Shown here: positions 1 through 5,915 of the stretch, in pieces | Layout: each line of letters begins with the position of its first letter | Position numbering within the stretch: the first letter of the stretch is position 1 | Source: Oribacterium sp. | GTDB taxonomy: Bacteria; Bacillota_A; Clostridia; Lachnospirales; Lachnospiraceae | Length of the DNA stretch: 64,000 nucleotides | Direction of reading: 5' to 3' | Assembly (NCBI GenBank): GCA_004554245.1 | Contig: SFND01000005.1 | Coordinates: 1 to 64,000 of the forward strand | Position numbers and translations under genes: made by a program | The notes under the pieces: model-generated | Databases searched by the model: none | What the model saw: the letters and a program-made list of their open reading frames with translations, nothing else | Told to the model about the DNA's origin: nothing

Positions 1-24
1 GAGAGCCTGCAGTTGCAGGCTCTC
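1..24. repeat. perfect hairpin at window start
   Basis: An 11-bp perfect inverted repeat (gagagcctgca / tgcaggctctc) with a 2-nt loop. No T-run follows on either visible side, so it may be a transcription terminator or a structural repeat. It sits just downstream of the gene remnant on the minus strand, as a similar hairpin (ggggagactgc / gcagactcccc, about 1405-1431) sits downstream of the intact 135-aa gene. Confidence 0.6.
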
Positions 25-33
25 TGATATTGG

Positions 34-116
34 TCAATTCCCGGTTCGTGCGTTCAGGCTTTCAAACAGTACGAGGTAGCAGGCCATGTCTCCGATGCGC
101 TTTCGGAGTCGGGATT
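34..116 (-). pseudogene. 3' remnant of the 135-aa unknown gene
   Basis: Read on the minus strand, this stretch encodes the last 23 or so residues of the protein encoded intact at 1439-1846 (ending ...FESLNARTGN), including the same stop codon position. A one-base deletion near position 103-106 throws the upstream part (the NPDYRKR equivalent) out of frame, and no similarity is seen beyond about 116. It is therefore a degenerate, truncated paralogue. A third fragment of the same gene lies at 2805-2885. Confidence 0.7.
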
Positions 117-142
117 CTTCTCGTTCTCGTATCTGAGATGGA

Positions 143-172
143 TTTATACCCGGATATGGTATAATAGGCGAC
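143..172 (+). promoter_or_regulatory. extended -10 promoter of the DUF3990 operon
   Basis: TATAAT at 160-165 preceded by TGG gives an extended -10 element. The -35 region (about 137-142) is poor, as is usual for extended -10 promoters. Transcription would begin near 172 and run into the three-gene operon starting at 270, leaving a leader of about 100 nt. Confidence 0.5.
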
Positions 173-269
173 ATAAAGTAAAAAAGGAAGCAGACTTTTG
201 CAAGTGAAGTATGAGAAAGTACTGCCGGTTAAAGAGCATTTGAAGTGCCTGATAAAGGAGGGCTTACGC

Positions 270-509
270 ATGATGACAGATGAAAAAATCAAAAATGCCA
301 GTGAGCTGGAATTCGCTGTATTTTGCATTGAAAATGTAGCGGCGAAGCTGGGTGTGAATGCAGAGCGTGTTTATAAGGCATTTACTGAACAGAGTGATAT
401 TTTGAACGGTTACATCGTGCCGGAATATGAAGTACTGCATACGCAGAGCCGTGAATACATCGTTGACGACCTCCTGGATGTGATGAAAGAAAGGGGCGTG
501 ACAGTATGA
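270..509 (+). CDS. DUF3791 family small protein
   Basis: A 79-aa protein resembling DUF3791 (pattern EFAVFCIENVA ... YEVLHTQSREYIVDDL). The family is small and helical and is typically encoded next to DUF3990 genes in Clostridia; its function is unproven. I choose the ATG at 270 because AAAGGAGG lies just upstream (254-261); a longer reading from 198 would add 24 residues with no good ribosome binding site. The stop overlaps the next start by 4 bp, so translation is probably coupled to the DUF3990 gene. By analogy with toxin-antitoxin order it could be the antitoxin or an accessory protein; that is inference. Confidence 0.75.
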   Translation: MMTDEKIKNASELEFAVFCIENVAAKLGVNAERVYKAFTEQSDILNGYIVPEYEVLHTQSREYIVDDLLDVMKERGVTV

Positions 510-976
510 TAATCTATCATGGTTCTTTTGTGGAAATTAAAAAACCGGATTTAGTTCATTCTCGCCTTAATGTAGACTTCGGGTGTGGATTCTATGCCAC
601 GCCTCTGTATGAACAGGCGGCGAAGTGGTGTAGCAAGTTCAAGCGTCGTGGTAAAGACGGCATTATCTCTCGATATGAGTACGATGAAAAACGGGAAGTC
701 GAACTGAAAACGTTGAAGTTCGATTCTTATTCCGAAGAATGGCTGGATTTTATCCTGAACTGCCGTAGCGGAAAAGATTTGACAGATTATGATCTTGTTG
801 TAGGTGGTGTTGCCAATGATAAGGTATTTAATACTGTGGAGCTGTTCTTTGACGGATTGATTGATAAGACGGAAGCCATCAACCGCCTGCGGTATGAAAA
901 ACCGAACCTGCAAATCTGTTTCCGCACAGATAAGGCACTGTCGCTGCTGCATTTTGAAGGGAGTGAAAAACTATGA
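506..976 (+). CDS. DUF3990 protein, predicted ADP-ribosyltransferase-like toxin
   Basis: A 156-aa protein matching DUF3990: it opens with YHGSF, followed by DFGCGFYAT and QAAKWC, the arrangement seen in the ADP-ribosyltransferase-like clan (H/R...G.G.Y.T pattern). Such proteins are predicted to modify a target using NAD, but the reaction has not to my knowledge been shown for this family. It is the middle gene of three, overlapping both neighbours by 4 bp (ATGA at each junction), typical of toxin-antitoxin operons. Codon use is more AT-rich than the core genes, suggesting transfer. No signal peptide, so a cytoplasmic role is likely. Confidence 0.75.
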   Translation: MIIYHGSFVEIKKPDLVHSRLNVDFGCGFYATPLYEQAAKWCSKFKRRGKDGIISRYEYDEKREVELKTLKFDSYSEEWLDFILNCRSGKDLTDYDLVVGGVANDKVFNTVELFFDGLIDKTEAINRLRYEKPNLQICFRTDKALSLLHFEGSEKL

Positions 977-1188
977 CAGCAAATTCAATTTTGCTTCAGA
1001 AAAAATATAGTCGTGTCATTGAGTGCTTTGCCAAACAGCAGGGGCTTTCGCTGGATGCGGGGTTGGATTTCTTTTATCATTCCCAGGTTTATCAGCTGAT
1101 TCATGACGGCGTTTCAGATATGCATTGCATGAGCGACGCATATCTGGCAGAGGAACTGGGACAGGAATATGCGGAGAAGACTATGTGA
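973..1188 (+). CDS. small protein, DUF3791-like partner of DUF3990
   Basis: A 71-aa protein with a conserved-looking pattern (ILLQKKYSRVIE ... FFYHSQVYQLIHDGVSDMHCMSDAYLAEEL). Proteins of this type regularly follow DUF3990 genes in Firmicutes; I believe they are also classed with DUF3791 or a close relative, but am not certain. GGGAG lies 9 nt before the ATG, and the start overlaps the DUF3990 stop. Third gene of the putative toxin-antitoxin operon; role as antitoxin or partner is inferred from position only. Confidence 0.7.
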   Translation: MTANSILLQKKYSRVIECFAKQQGLSLDAGLDFFYHSQVYQLIHDGVSDMHCMSDAYLAEELGQEYAEKTM

Positions 1189-1223
1189 TCATCTGTGGGA
1201 CATTTGAGTCAAGCCTGGGGAAG

Positions 1224-1356
1224 TAACTTGCCGGTAATTTGCTTTTGTGTTTGATCTTTCGAAAGGCGCTTAAAAAGAAGCACGTTTTCATGCGCTTTTT
1301 CGAAAGATCAGTAGAGCAGGAAGTGCCTGATTTAACTTGCTGGTAACTTGCTTCAT
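1224..1356. repeat. hairpin framed by short direct repeats
   Basis: Stem arms at 1253-1269 and 1292-1309 (gatctttcgaaa...gcgc) pair almost perfectly around a 22-nt loop. A direct repeat of about 21 bp (taacttgcYggtaaYttgctt) lies on each side, at 1224-1244 and 1333-1353. The hairpin may terminate the DUF3990 operon, but it has no T-tract after it and the framing direct repeats suggest a small inserted palindromic unit. Confidence 0.55.
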
Positions 1357-1438
1357 GACCAGAACTGCTTTCATAAGTTGATTCCATCGCAGATGGTGAA
1401 AATGAGGGGAGACTGCTCGCGCAGACTCCCCTGTGTGG

Positions 1439-1846
1439 TCAATTCCCGGTTCGTGCATTCAATCCTTCAAACAGCACGAGGTAGCAGGCCATGTCGCCGA
1501 TGCGCTTGCGGTAGTCGGGGTTCCGATTGAGGTCGCCGAGCTCGTCACGCCAGCTGGTGTCGTGGCCGAGCTTTCCGAGGTTGCGGGCCAGGATGTCGAA
1601 TTCACGGATGACGGCATCATGGATTTCGGATCGTCTGCTGTCGATCGCTCCTTTTTCTTCTGTGGTCATCATCTGCCATTCCGCTCTTACGGACGAGTAC
1701 TCGATCGAGCGTGACAGAAGATCGTGGTATAAATCGGTCATATCTTCATCGTTTTCGATCTGCTTTTTGATCGTGGCGAAAATGCGCGCCGCATCTTCGA
1801 ATGGGAGGGCGAAAACGCGCTCCAGGTAGCTGTCATACGTCTGCAT
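1439..1846 (-). CDS. hypothetical protein, 135 aa
   Basis: I do not recognise the family. The protein is soluble, charged and predicted helical, with no signal peptide or obvious catalytic motif (starts MQTYDSYLERVFALPFEDAA). AAGGAGG is 6 nt upstream of the ATG. Two degenerate copies of parts of this gene flank the accessory island: its 3' end at 34-116 and its middle at 2805-2885. The intact copy is transcribed toward the DUF3990 operon and separated from it by the 1224-1356 hairpin. Confidence 0.65.
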   Translation of the reverse strand: MQTYDSYLERVFALPFEDAARIFATIKKQIENDEDMTDLYHDLLSRSIEYSSVRAEWQMMTTEEKGAIDSRRSEIHDAVIREFDILARNLGKLGHDTSWRDELGDLNRNPDYRKRIGDMACYLVLFEGLNARTGN

Positions 1847-1935
1847 TGAGAACCTCCTTCGAAATAGGGTTTATCGATTCAGTATGAGATAAGTATACAC
1901 CTTTATAACGCCACTGGATTAAACGGCTGGTATAT

Positions 1936-2076
1936 TCAGAATCTCCCCAGAAGCTCATTGAGGCGAATTGGGGAAACAGTGTTTACCCAATTTGAGAAAA
2001 CTGCAGGGAGGATGCCGTACATCTCTGCCGCCTGTCGGGTGGTCAGGTTCTGCTTGACCGCTTCAAATACAATCAA
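1936..2076 (-). pseudogene. N-terminal remnant of a CHC2-type DNA primase gene
   Basis: From a TTG at 2076 with GGAGG upstream, the minus strand encodes 46 residues beginning IVFEAVKQNLTTRQAAEMYGI. This closely resembles the N-terminal segment of CHC2 zinc-finger primases carried by Firmicutes conjugative elements, which continues into a Cys-rich finger. Here the finger is missing and an unrelated 25 residues follow before the stop. I read it as debris of an integrated mobile element next to the RelB/YafQ pair. Confidence 0.5.
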
Positions 2077-2102
2077 TAGGCTGTTCCTCCAAAAAATAAT
2101 TG

Positions 2103-2163
2103 TTGACTTTTCTGTGAATTTTCTGTCTAATAGATTGACTGCGCAATGCAAATCACATATAAC
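2103..2163 (+). promoter_or_regulatory. two tandem promoters for the RelB/YafQ operon
   Basis: Two near-consensus sigma-70 type promoters lie in series: TTGACT (2103-2108) with a 17-bp spacer and TCTAAT (2126-2131); and TTGACT (2135-2140) with a 17-bp spacer and TATAAC (2158-2163). The downstream one would start transcription near 2170, just before the relB ribosome binding site at 2182-2188. RelB-type antitoxins usually autorepress at such sites; no clear palindrome was seen. Confidence 0.65.
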
Positions 2164-2197
2164 ATAAGTGCAATAGCAAGGAAAGGAGTTGACATTT

Positions 2198-2473
2198 ATG
2201 GCTACCACAACTAATTTCAGTGTCCGTATGGACAGCGACATTAAGAAACAGTGCGAAGCAATGTATGGTGAATTAGGTATCAACCTTACTACAGCTATCA
2301 ATGTGTTTCTTCGCCAGTCGCTCCGTGTCGGCGGTTTTCCTTTTGATGTTCGCATGGAGCAGCCGAACAAGGAAACGATAGCAGCAATGCTGGAAGCAGA
2401 ACGCATTGCCCGTGATCCGTCTGTAAAACGCTACTCTGATGTAGAGGAAGCATTGAAGGCGTTAAAAGAATGA
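2198..2473 (+). CDS. RelB/DinJ family antitoxin
   Basis: A 91-aa antitoxin of the RelB/DinJ family. The N-terminus (TNFSVRMDSDIKKQCEAMYGELGINLTTA, written here in part: FSVRMD ... LGINLTTAINVF) is the ribbon-helix-helix DNA-binding and dimerisation unit; the C-terminal half, ending SDVEEALKALKE, is the toxin-binding tail. ATG at 2198 is preferred over TTG at 2189 because AAAGGAG ends 9 nt upstream of it. The stop overlaps the toxin start by 4 bp. It should neutralise the YafQ toxin and repress the operon. Confidence 0.9.
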   Translation: MATTTNFSVRMDSDIKKQCEAMYGELGINLTTAINVFLRQSLRVGGFPFDVRMEQPNKETIAAMLEAERIARDPSVKRYSDVEEALKALKE

Positions 2474-2757
2474 GTAAACATTTAGACATTGTTTGGACAA
2501 ATCAATTTAAGAAGGACTACAAGATGGCGATGAAACGCCATCTTGATATTGACCTTCTGGACGACATCATTCGCAAACTGGCAAGCAGCGAACAGCTTCC
2601 AGAAAAGAATAAAGACCACGCTTTAACTGGAAACTGGGTCGGGCATCGTGAGTGCCACATTCAGCCGGATTGGCTATTGGTCTATCGGATTGAGAATGAT
2701 TTGCTCATCTTGACATTATCCCGAACAGGAACGCACAGCGATTTATTTGGAAAGTAA
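2470..2757 (+). CDS. YafQ family mRNA interferase toxin
   Basis: A 95-aa RelE-superfamily endoribonuclease of the YafQ type, which cleaves mRNA on the ribosome. Family hallmarks are present: HALTGNW near residue 53, GHRECHIQPDWLLVY (catalytic His and Asp region), and the C-terminal RTGTHSDLF with the catalytic His. Length is normal for the family. It is the second gene of the operon with the DinJ-like antitoxin, and a hairpin terminator follows at once. Confidence 0.92.
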   Translation: MSKHLDIVWTNQFKKDYKMAMKRHLDIDLLDDIIRKLASSEQLPEKNKDHALTGNWVGHRECHIQPDWLLVYRIENDLLILTLSRTGTHSDLFGK

Positions 2758-2793
2758 GAAAATGCACTCGGTACAAATGCTGGGTGCATTTTC
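2758..2793 (+). terminator. terminator of the RelB/YafQ operon
   Basis: A 10-bp perfect stem (gaaaatgcac / gtgcattttc) with a 16-nt loop directly after the toxin stop codon. The U-rich right arm could support release. Confidence 0.6.
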
Positions 2794-2804
2794 TCATTTC
2801 GTCC

Positions 2805-2885
2805 GGTTCCATCATCTGCCATTCGGCGTGTACAGTAGCGTACTCAATCGAGCGAGATAGAAGATCGTGGTATAGACCGGGCATG
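2805..2885 (-). pseudogene. internal remnant of the 135-aa unknown gene
   Basis: This stretch aligns with 1663-1745, the middle of the intact minus-strand gene: shared blocks include catcatctgccattc and agaagatcgtggtata. Neither the start nor the end of the gene is present. Together with 34-116 it suggests that additional copies of this gene were broken when the toxin-antitoxin modules arrived. Confidence 0.65.
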
Positions 2886-2938
2886 AAATTCTTAATATAA
2901 TAGGAATCATATAGGATGTTATGAAGGGAGCTGTTGGT

Positions 2939-4645
2939 ATGATGTACGAGTCTTTAAAGCTACCGGTTGGGATAGAAAACTTTGAGGAGATCCGCACGAA
3001 GGGATATTACTATGTCGATAAGACGAAACTCATAGAGCAGCTTTTTGACCGTCTTGGAAAGGTCAATCTTTTCACGCGTCCGCGGAGGTTCGGTAAGACG
3101 CTGAACATGAGTATGCTGCGGTACTTTTTTGAGATCGGGACGGATGCATCCCTTTTCGATGGGCTGTATATCGCGGGGAAGCAGGCGCTGGTTTCGGCGC
3201 ACCTCGGGAAGTATCCGGTGATCTTTTTGTCCCTGAAAAATGTGGAGGGACTCAGCTTTGAGAGCGCGAGATATCAGCTGGTAGAGCTGATTGCGAAGGA
3301 GGCGCGGAGACACCGTGCGCTGGAGAGCAGTCCGCAGCTCGATGAGGATGATCAGAAGATTTATGCAGCATTGACACAGGTGCAGGACGGTATGTATGTC
3401 ATGGCGGAGGATGTGCTGTATGGCTCGCTGCAGGCGCTTTCGGAGCTGCTGTATAAACATTACCAGCAGAAAGTGCTCATCTTGATCGATGAGTACGATG
3501 TGCCGCTCGATAAGGCATTCCAGCATGGCTACTATCGGGAGATGGTGGCGCTCATGCGTACGCTGTTTGGAAAAGCATTGAAAACGAATGACGCGCTGGA
3601 GTTCGCGGTGCTGACGGGCTGTCTTCGTGTTTCGAAGGAGAGCATTTTCACCGGACTGAATAATTTTAAGATTCTGTCGATTACGGATACGCGTTTCGAT
3701 GAGCAGTTCGGGTTTACGGATGCGGAAGTGCGGAAGCTGCTCACGGATTATCATCTGGAATCGAAGTATGCGGAGACGAAGGAGTGGTACGACGGCTATC
3801 GCTTCGGTAACGTGGATGTGTACTGTCCGTGGGATGTGATCAACCATGTGGACCGCGTCCTGGATGACATCGATGCGCGCCCGGAGGCATACTGGATCAA
3901 TACCAGTGGCAATGATCTCGTAAAACGTTTCGTTGCGAAGGCGAATAAAACCACGCGGGACGAGATCGAGCGTCTGATCGCCGGAGAGGCCATCGAGAAG
4001 CAGCTGCGTCTGGATCTGACCTATGATGAGATCGATCGCAGTATAGAGAATCTGTGGAGCGTGCTCTTTACGACCGGGTATCTGACGCAGGCGGGCAGGA
4101 CGGAAGCGGGAAACTATAAACTCGTGATTCCGAATCATGAGATTCGTGAGGTGTTCCGTTTTCAGATTCAGGAGTGGTTTAAAAATGCGGTATTCAGTAA
4201 CACAGAGCAGCTGACGGCATTCTGGAAAGCCATCGAGGGCGGCGACACGAGCGAGATGGAAGCTTATCTGAATCGTTTGCTGAGTAATTCCATCAGTGTG
4301 TTTGACTCGAAGGCGGTGGATGGCGAGAAGGAAAGTGCGTACCACAATCTGCTGGTGGGGATACTTGCCGGGAATGCGGACTGGCTGGTGAAGTCAAATC
4401 GTGAGGCGGGTGATGGTTTCGCGGATATCATCGTGGAGACAGAAAATCCGGATGCCGGCATCATCATGGAGCTGAAATATGTGAAGGATTTCAGCGCGAT
4501 GGAGCAGGCGTGTCAACGCGCACTTGCGCAGATCCGGGACCGTCGTTATCAGGAGTTTCTGCTGAATGATGGACGAAGTGATATCACACTTTACGGGATC
4601 GCGTTCTGCAGGAAGCGGTGCCGCGTGGTGGCGGAGTCTGCATAA
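2939..4645 (+). CDS. AAA-ATPase-like protein with C-terminal PD-(D/E)XK nuclease domain
   Basis: A 568-aa protein of the large AAA-ATPase_like / PD-(D/E)XK family common in Bacteroidetes and Clostridia. Residues about 10-210 form the ATPase-like part with a Walker A variant (RPRRFGKT) and Walker B (ILIDEYDVPLD). The C-terminus carries the nuclease signature (GFADIIVE ... IIMELKY). Its biological role is unknown; links to mobile elements or defence have been proposed. The start at 2939 is supported by AAGGGAG at 2923-2929, with TATAAT at 2896-2901 as probable -10. The last codons and stop lie inside a dispersed three-hairpin repeat (4633-4726), so the original C-terminus may have been replaced. 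Confidence 0.85.
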   Translation: MMYESLKLPVGIENFEEIRTKGYYYVDKTKLIEQLFDRLGKVNLFTRPRRFGKTLNMSMLRYFFEIGTDASLFDGLYIAGKQALVSAHLGKYPVIFLSLKNVEGLSFESARYQLVELIAKEARRHRALESSPQLDEDDQKIYAALTQVQDGMYVMAEDVLYGSLQALSELLYKHYQQKVLILIDEYDVPLDKAFQHGYYREMVALMRTLFGKALKTNDALEFAVLTGCLRVSKESIFTGLNNFKILSITDTRFDEQFGFTDAEVRKLLTDYHLESKYAETKEWYDGYRFGNVDVYCPWDVINHVDRVLDDIDARPEAYWINTSGNDLVKRFVAKANKTTRDEIERLIAGEAIEKQLRLDLTYDEIDRSIENLWSVLFTTGYLTQAGRTEAGNYKLVIPNHEIREVFRFQIQEWFKNAVFSNTEQLTAFWKAIEGGDTSEMEAYLNRLLSNSISVFDSKAVDGEKESAYHNLLVGILAGNADWLVKSNREAGDGFADIIVETENPDAGIIMELKYVKDFSAMEQACQRALAQIRDRRYQEFLLNDGRSDITLYGIAFCRKRCRVVAESA

Positions 4646-4726
4646 GGCAGACTCCGGAACGATATCCAGCAGAGCTATGCTCTGCTCCCGAAGGGCTAAA
4701 CTCGAGCCTTCTAAGCTCGAGTTTAG
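4633..4726. repeat. three-hairpin dispersed element, copy 1
   Basis: Three consecutive hairpins: ggagtctgc/gcagactcc (4633-4655), agcagagc/gctctgct (4668-4686) and ctaaactcgagc/gctcgagtttag (4696-4726). A second copy at 12913-13008 keeps all three stems although stem bases differ, and the linker ccggaacga is shared. A piece of hairpin 1 recurs at 4834-4855. The stop codon of the upstream nuclease gene falls in the loop of hairpin 1. Confidence 0.75.
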
Positions 4727-4795
4727 GGCGGTGGCAGAGACATTGGCCCACGATCTTTCAACCAGAAGTTTAGTGCATTTTCTGTGAATCTGCCT

Positions 4796-4801
4796 TATAA
4801 T
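4796..4801 (+). promoter_or_regulatory. probable -10 element of the XRE regulator gene
   Basis: TATAAT, with only a weak -35 candidate near 4773. It would start a transcript about 70 nt before the ATG at 4880. Confidence 0.4.
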
Positions 4802-4879
4802 GGTAAACTGATTTAAAAAGGGCAGTGAGTGGAGGAGTCTGCAAAAGGCAGATTTCAGATCGATTACGGAGGTGAAGTG

Positions 4880-5146
4880 ATGGAACCGATCTATTTGTCG
4901 ATTGAACCTGAGAAGACCGGAAAGAAGATCAAGAAGCTGCTCGATGCGAGTGGGTATACCGTGCGGGATGTGCAGCGCCTGATGGGCTTTAACAATCCGC
5001 AGGCGATCTACAAGTGGCTTTCGGGAAAGTCGCTGCCGAGCATCGATAACTTCGTGATTTTAAGCAGACTGTTGCATACCAGCATTGATAACCTCCTCGT
5101 CGTAGACGAGGAGGTTATTGTTTTATATGGGGCACGGGCGGCGTGA
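4880..5146 (+). CDS. XRE-type helix-turn-helix regulator
   Basis: An 88-aa protein consisting almost only of a Cro/CI-type helix-turn-helix (residues about 15-75: IKKLLDASGYTVRDVQRLMG, QAIYKWLSGKSLPS, NFVILSRLLHTSIDNLL). ATG 4880 has GGAGGTG 6 nt upstream; an in-frame start at 4829 lacks one. The 3' end of the coding sequence contains a complete terminator (5088-5123), so part of the mRNA may lack a stop codon. The regulated target is unknown; the nuclease gene just upstream is the obvious candidate. Confidence 0.8.
   Translation: MEPIYLSIEPEKTGKKIKKLLDASGYTVRDVQRLMGFNNPQAIYKWLSGKSLPSIDNFVILSRLLHTSIDNLLVVDEEVIVLYGARAA
5088..5123 (+). terminator. intrinsic terminator embedded in the XRE coding sequence
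   Basis: A perfect 14-bp stem (ataacctcctcgtc / gacgaggaggttat, 5088-5101 and 5105-5118) with a 3-nt loop followed by TGTTTTAT. It lies wholly before the stop codon at 5144-5146. Confidence 0.7.
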
Positions 5147-5156
5147 GTCGATATGC

Positions 5157-5780
5157 CTACTTCACGATTTTTTCGAAATCTGAGGCCGGGTGCTTGCAGA
5201 TCGGGCAGATGAAATCATCCGGAATCTCTTCGCCGACGTACTCATATCCACAGATACGACAGCGCCATACCGTCTGCCCCTTGTCGGTCTTTCCGACCGC
5301 CTGTGGCTTCGGCTTGATGTGATTCTGATAGTACTCGTAGGTCGTGGATGGCGTATCACTCAGCACCGCCATATCCGTGATCTCGCCGATGAACATCGTA
5401 TGCGAACCGAGATCCACTGTCTTATCGACCGTTACGGAAATGTAGGCATTGGTTCCCTCTGTAATGTAATAGAGGCCATCAGCGCCACGTGCACAGCCGG
5501 TGAAATTCGTAAACTTATCGACATCACGACCAGACTGGAAACCGAAGTGCTTGAAGAGTTCGAAATCTGCCTGCTCACTCAGCACGGATACGGTGAACTT
5601 CCCGGTCCGTTCGATCATATCATGTGTATAGTTTGCCTTATTCACGCAGATGCTCAGCTGATTCGGCTCCGATGCCGCCTGAATCGCCGTGTTGATAATG
5701 CAGCCGTTATCCTTCTCACCGTCACGTGCGGTCAGCACAAACAAACCATAACTTAGCTTATACATCGCCTTCTTATCCAT
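5157..5780 (-). CDS. hrb: flavin reductase-rubredoxin fusion (high-molecular-weight rubredoxin)
   Basis: A 207-aa two-domain redox protein. Residues 1-150 form an FMN-binding flavin reductase-like domain (MYKLSYGLFVLTA ... GCIINTA ... near the N-terminus). Residues about 165-207 form a rubredoxin domain with the iron ligands in WRCRICGYEY and FICPICKHP. In clostridial relatives this protein passes electrons from NAD(P)H to flavodiiron proteins for oxygen and peroxide removal. A strong promoter and a palindrome lie just upstream, suggesting regulated expression, for example by oxidative stress. Confidence 0.9.
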   Translation of the reverse strand: MDKKAMYKLSYGLFVLTARDGEKDNGCIINTAIQAASEPNQLSICVNKANYTHDMIERTGKFTVSVLSEQADFELFKHFGFQSGRDVDKFTNFTGCARGADGLYYITEGTNAYISVTVDKTVDLGSHTMFIGEITDMAVLSDTPSTTYEYYQNHIKPKPQAVGKTDKGQTVWRCRICGYEYVGEEIPDDFICPICKHPASDFEKIVK

Positions 5781-5830
5781 CAGACTTCCTCCTTTTCATA
5801 GAATCAACGAAAATGAATCACGTACGCTAT

Positions 5831-5888
5831 ACTTGCTATTAAGAAGCGTTCCTAATAATAAGTATAGACATTTTTCGGATGCTGTCAA
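5831..5888 (-). promoter_or_regulatory. hrb promoter with overlapping palindromic operator
   Basis: On the minus strand, TTGACA (5883-5888), a 16-bp spacer and TATACT (5861-5866) make a near-consensus promoter. An inverted repeat (acttgctatta at 5831-5841, taataataagt at 5853-5863; 9 of 11 positions pair) covers the start of transcription. That position suits a repressor; a Fur/PerR-like factor is a guess based on the redox gene. Confidence 0.6.
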
Positions 5889-5915
5889 TCGCGCTATACG
5901 GAGGGGATGCTGTGT

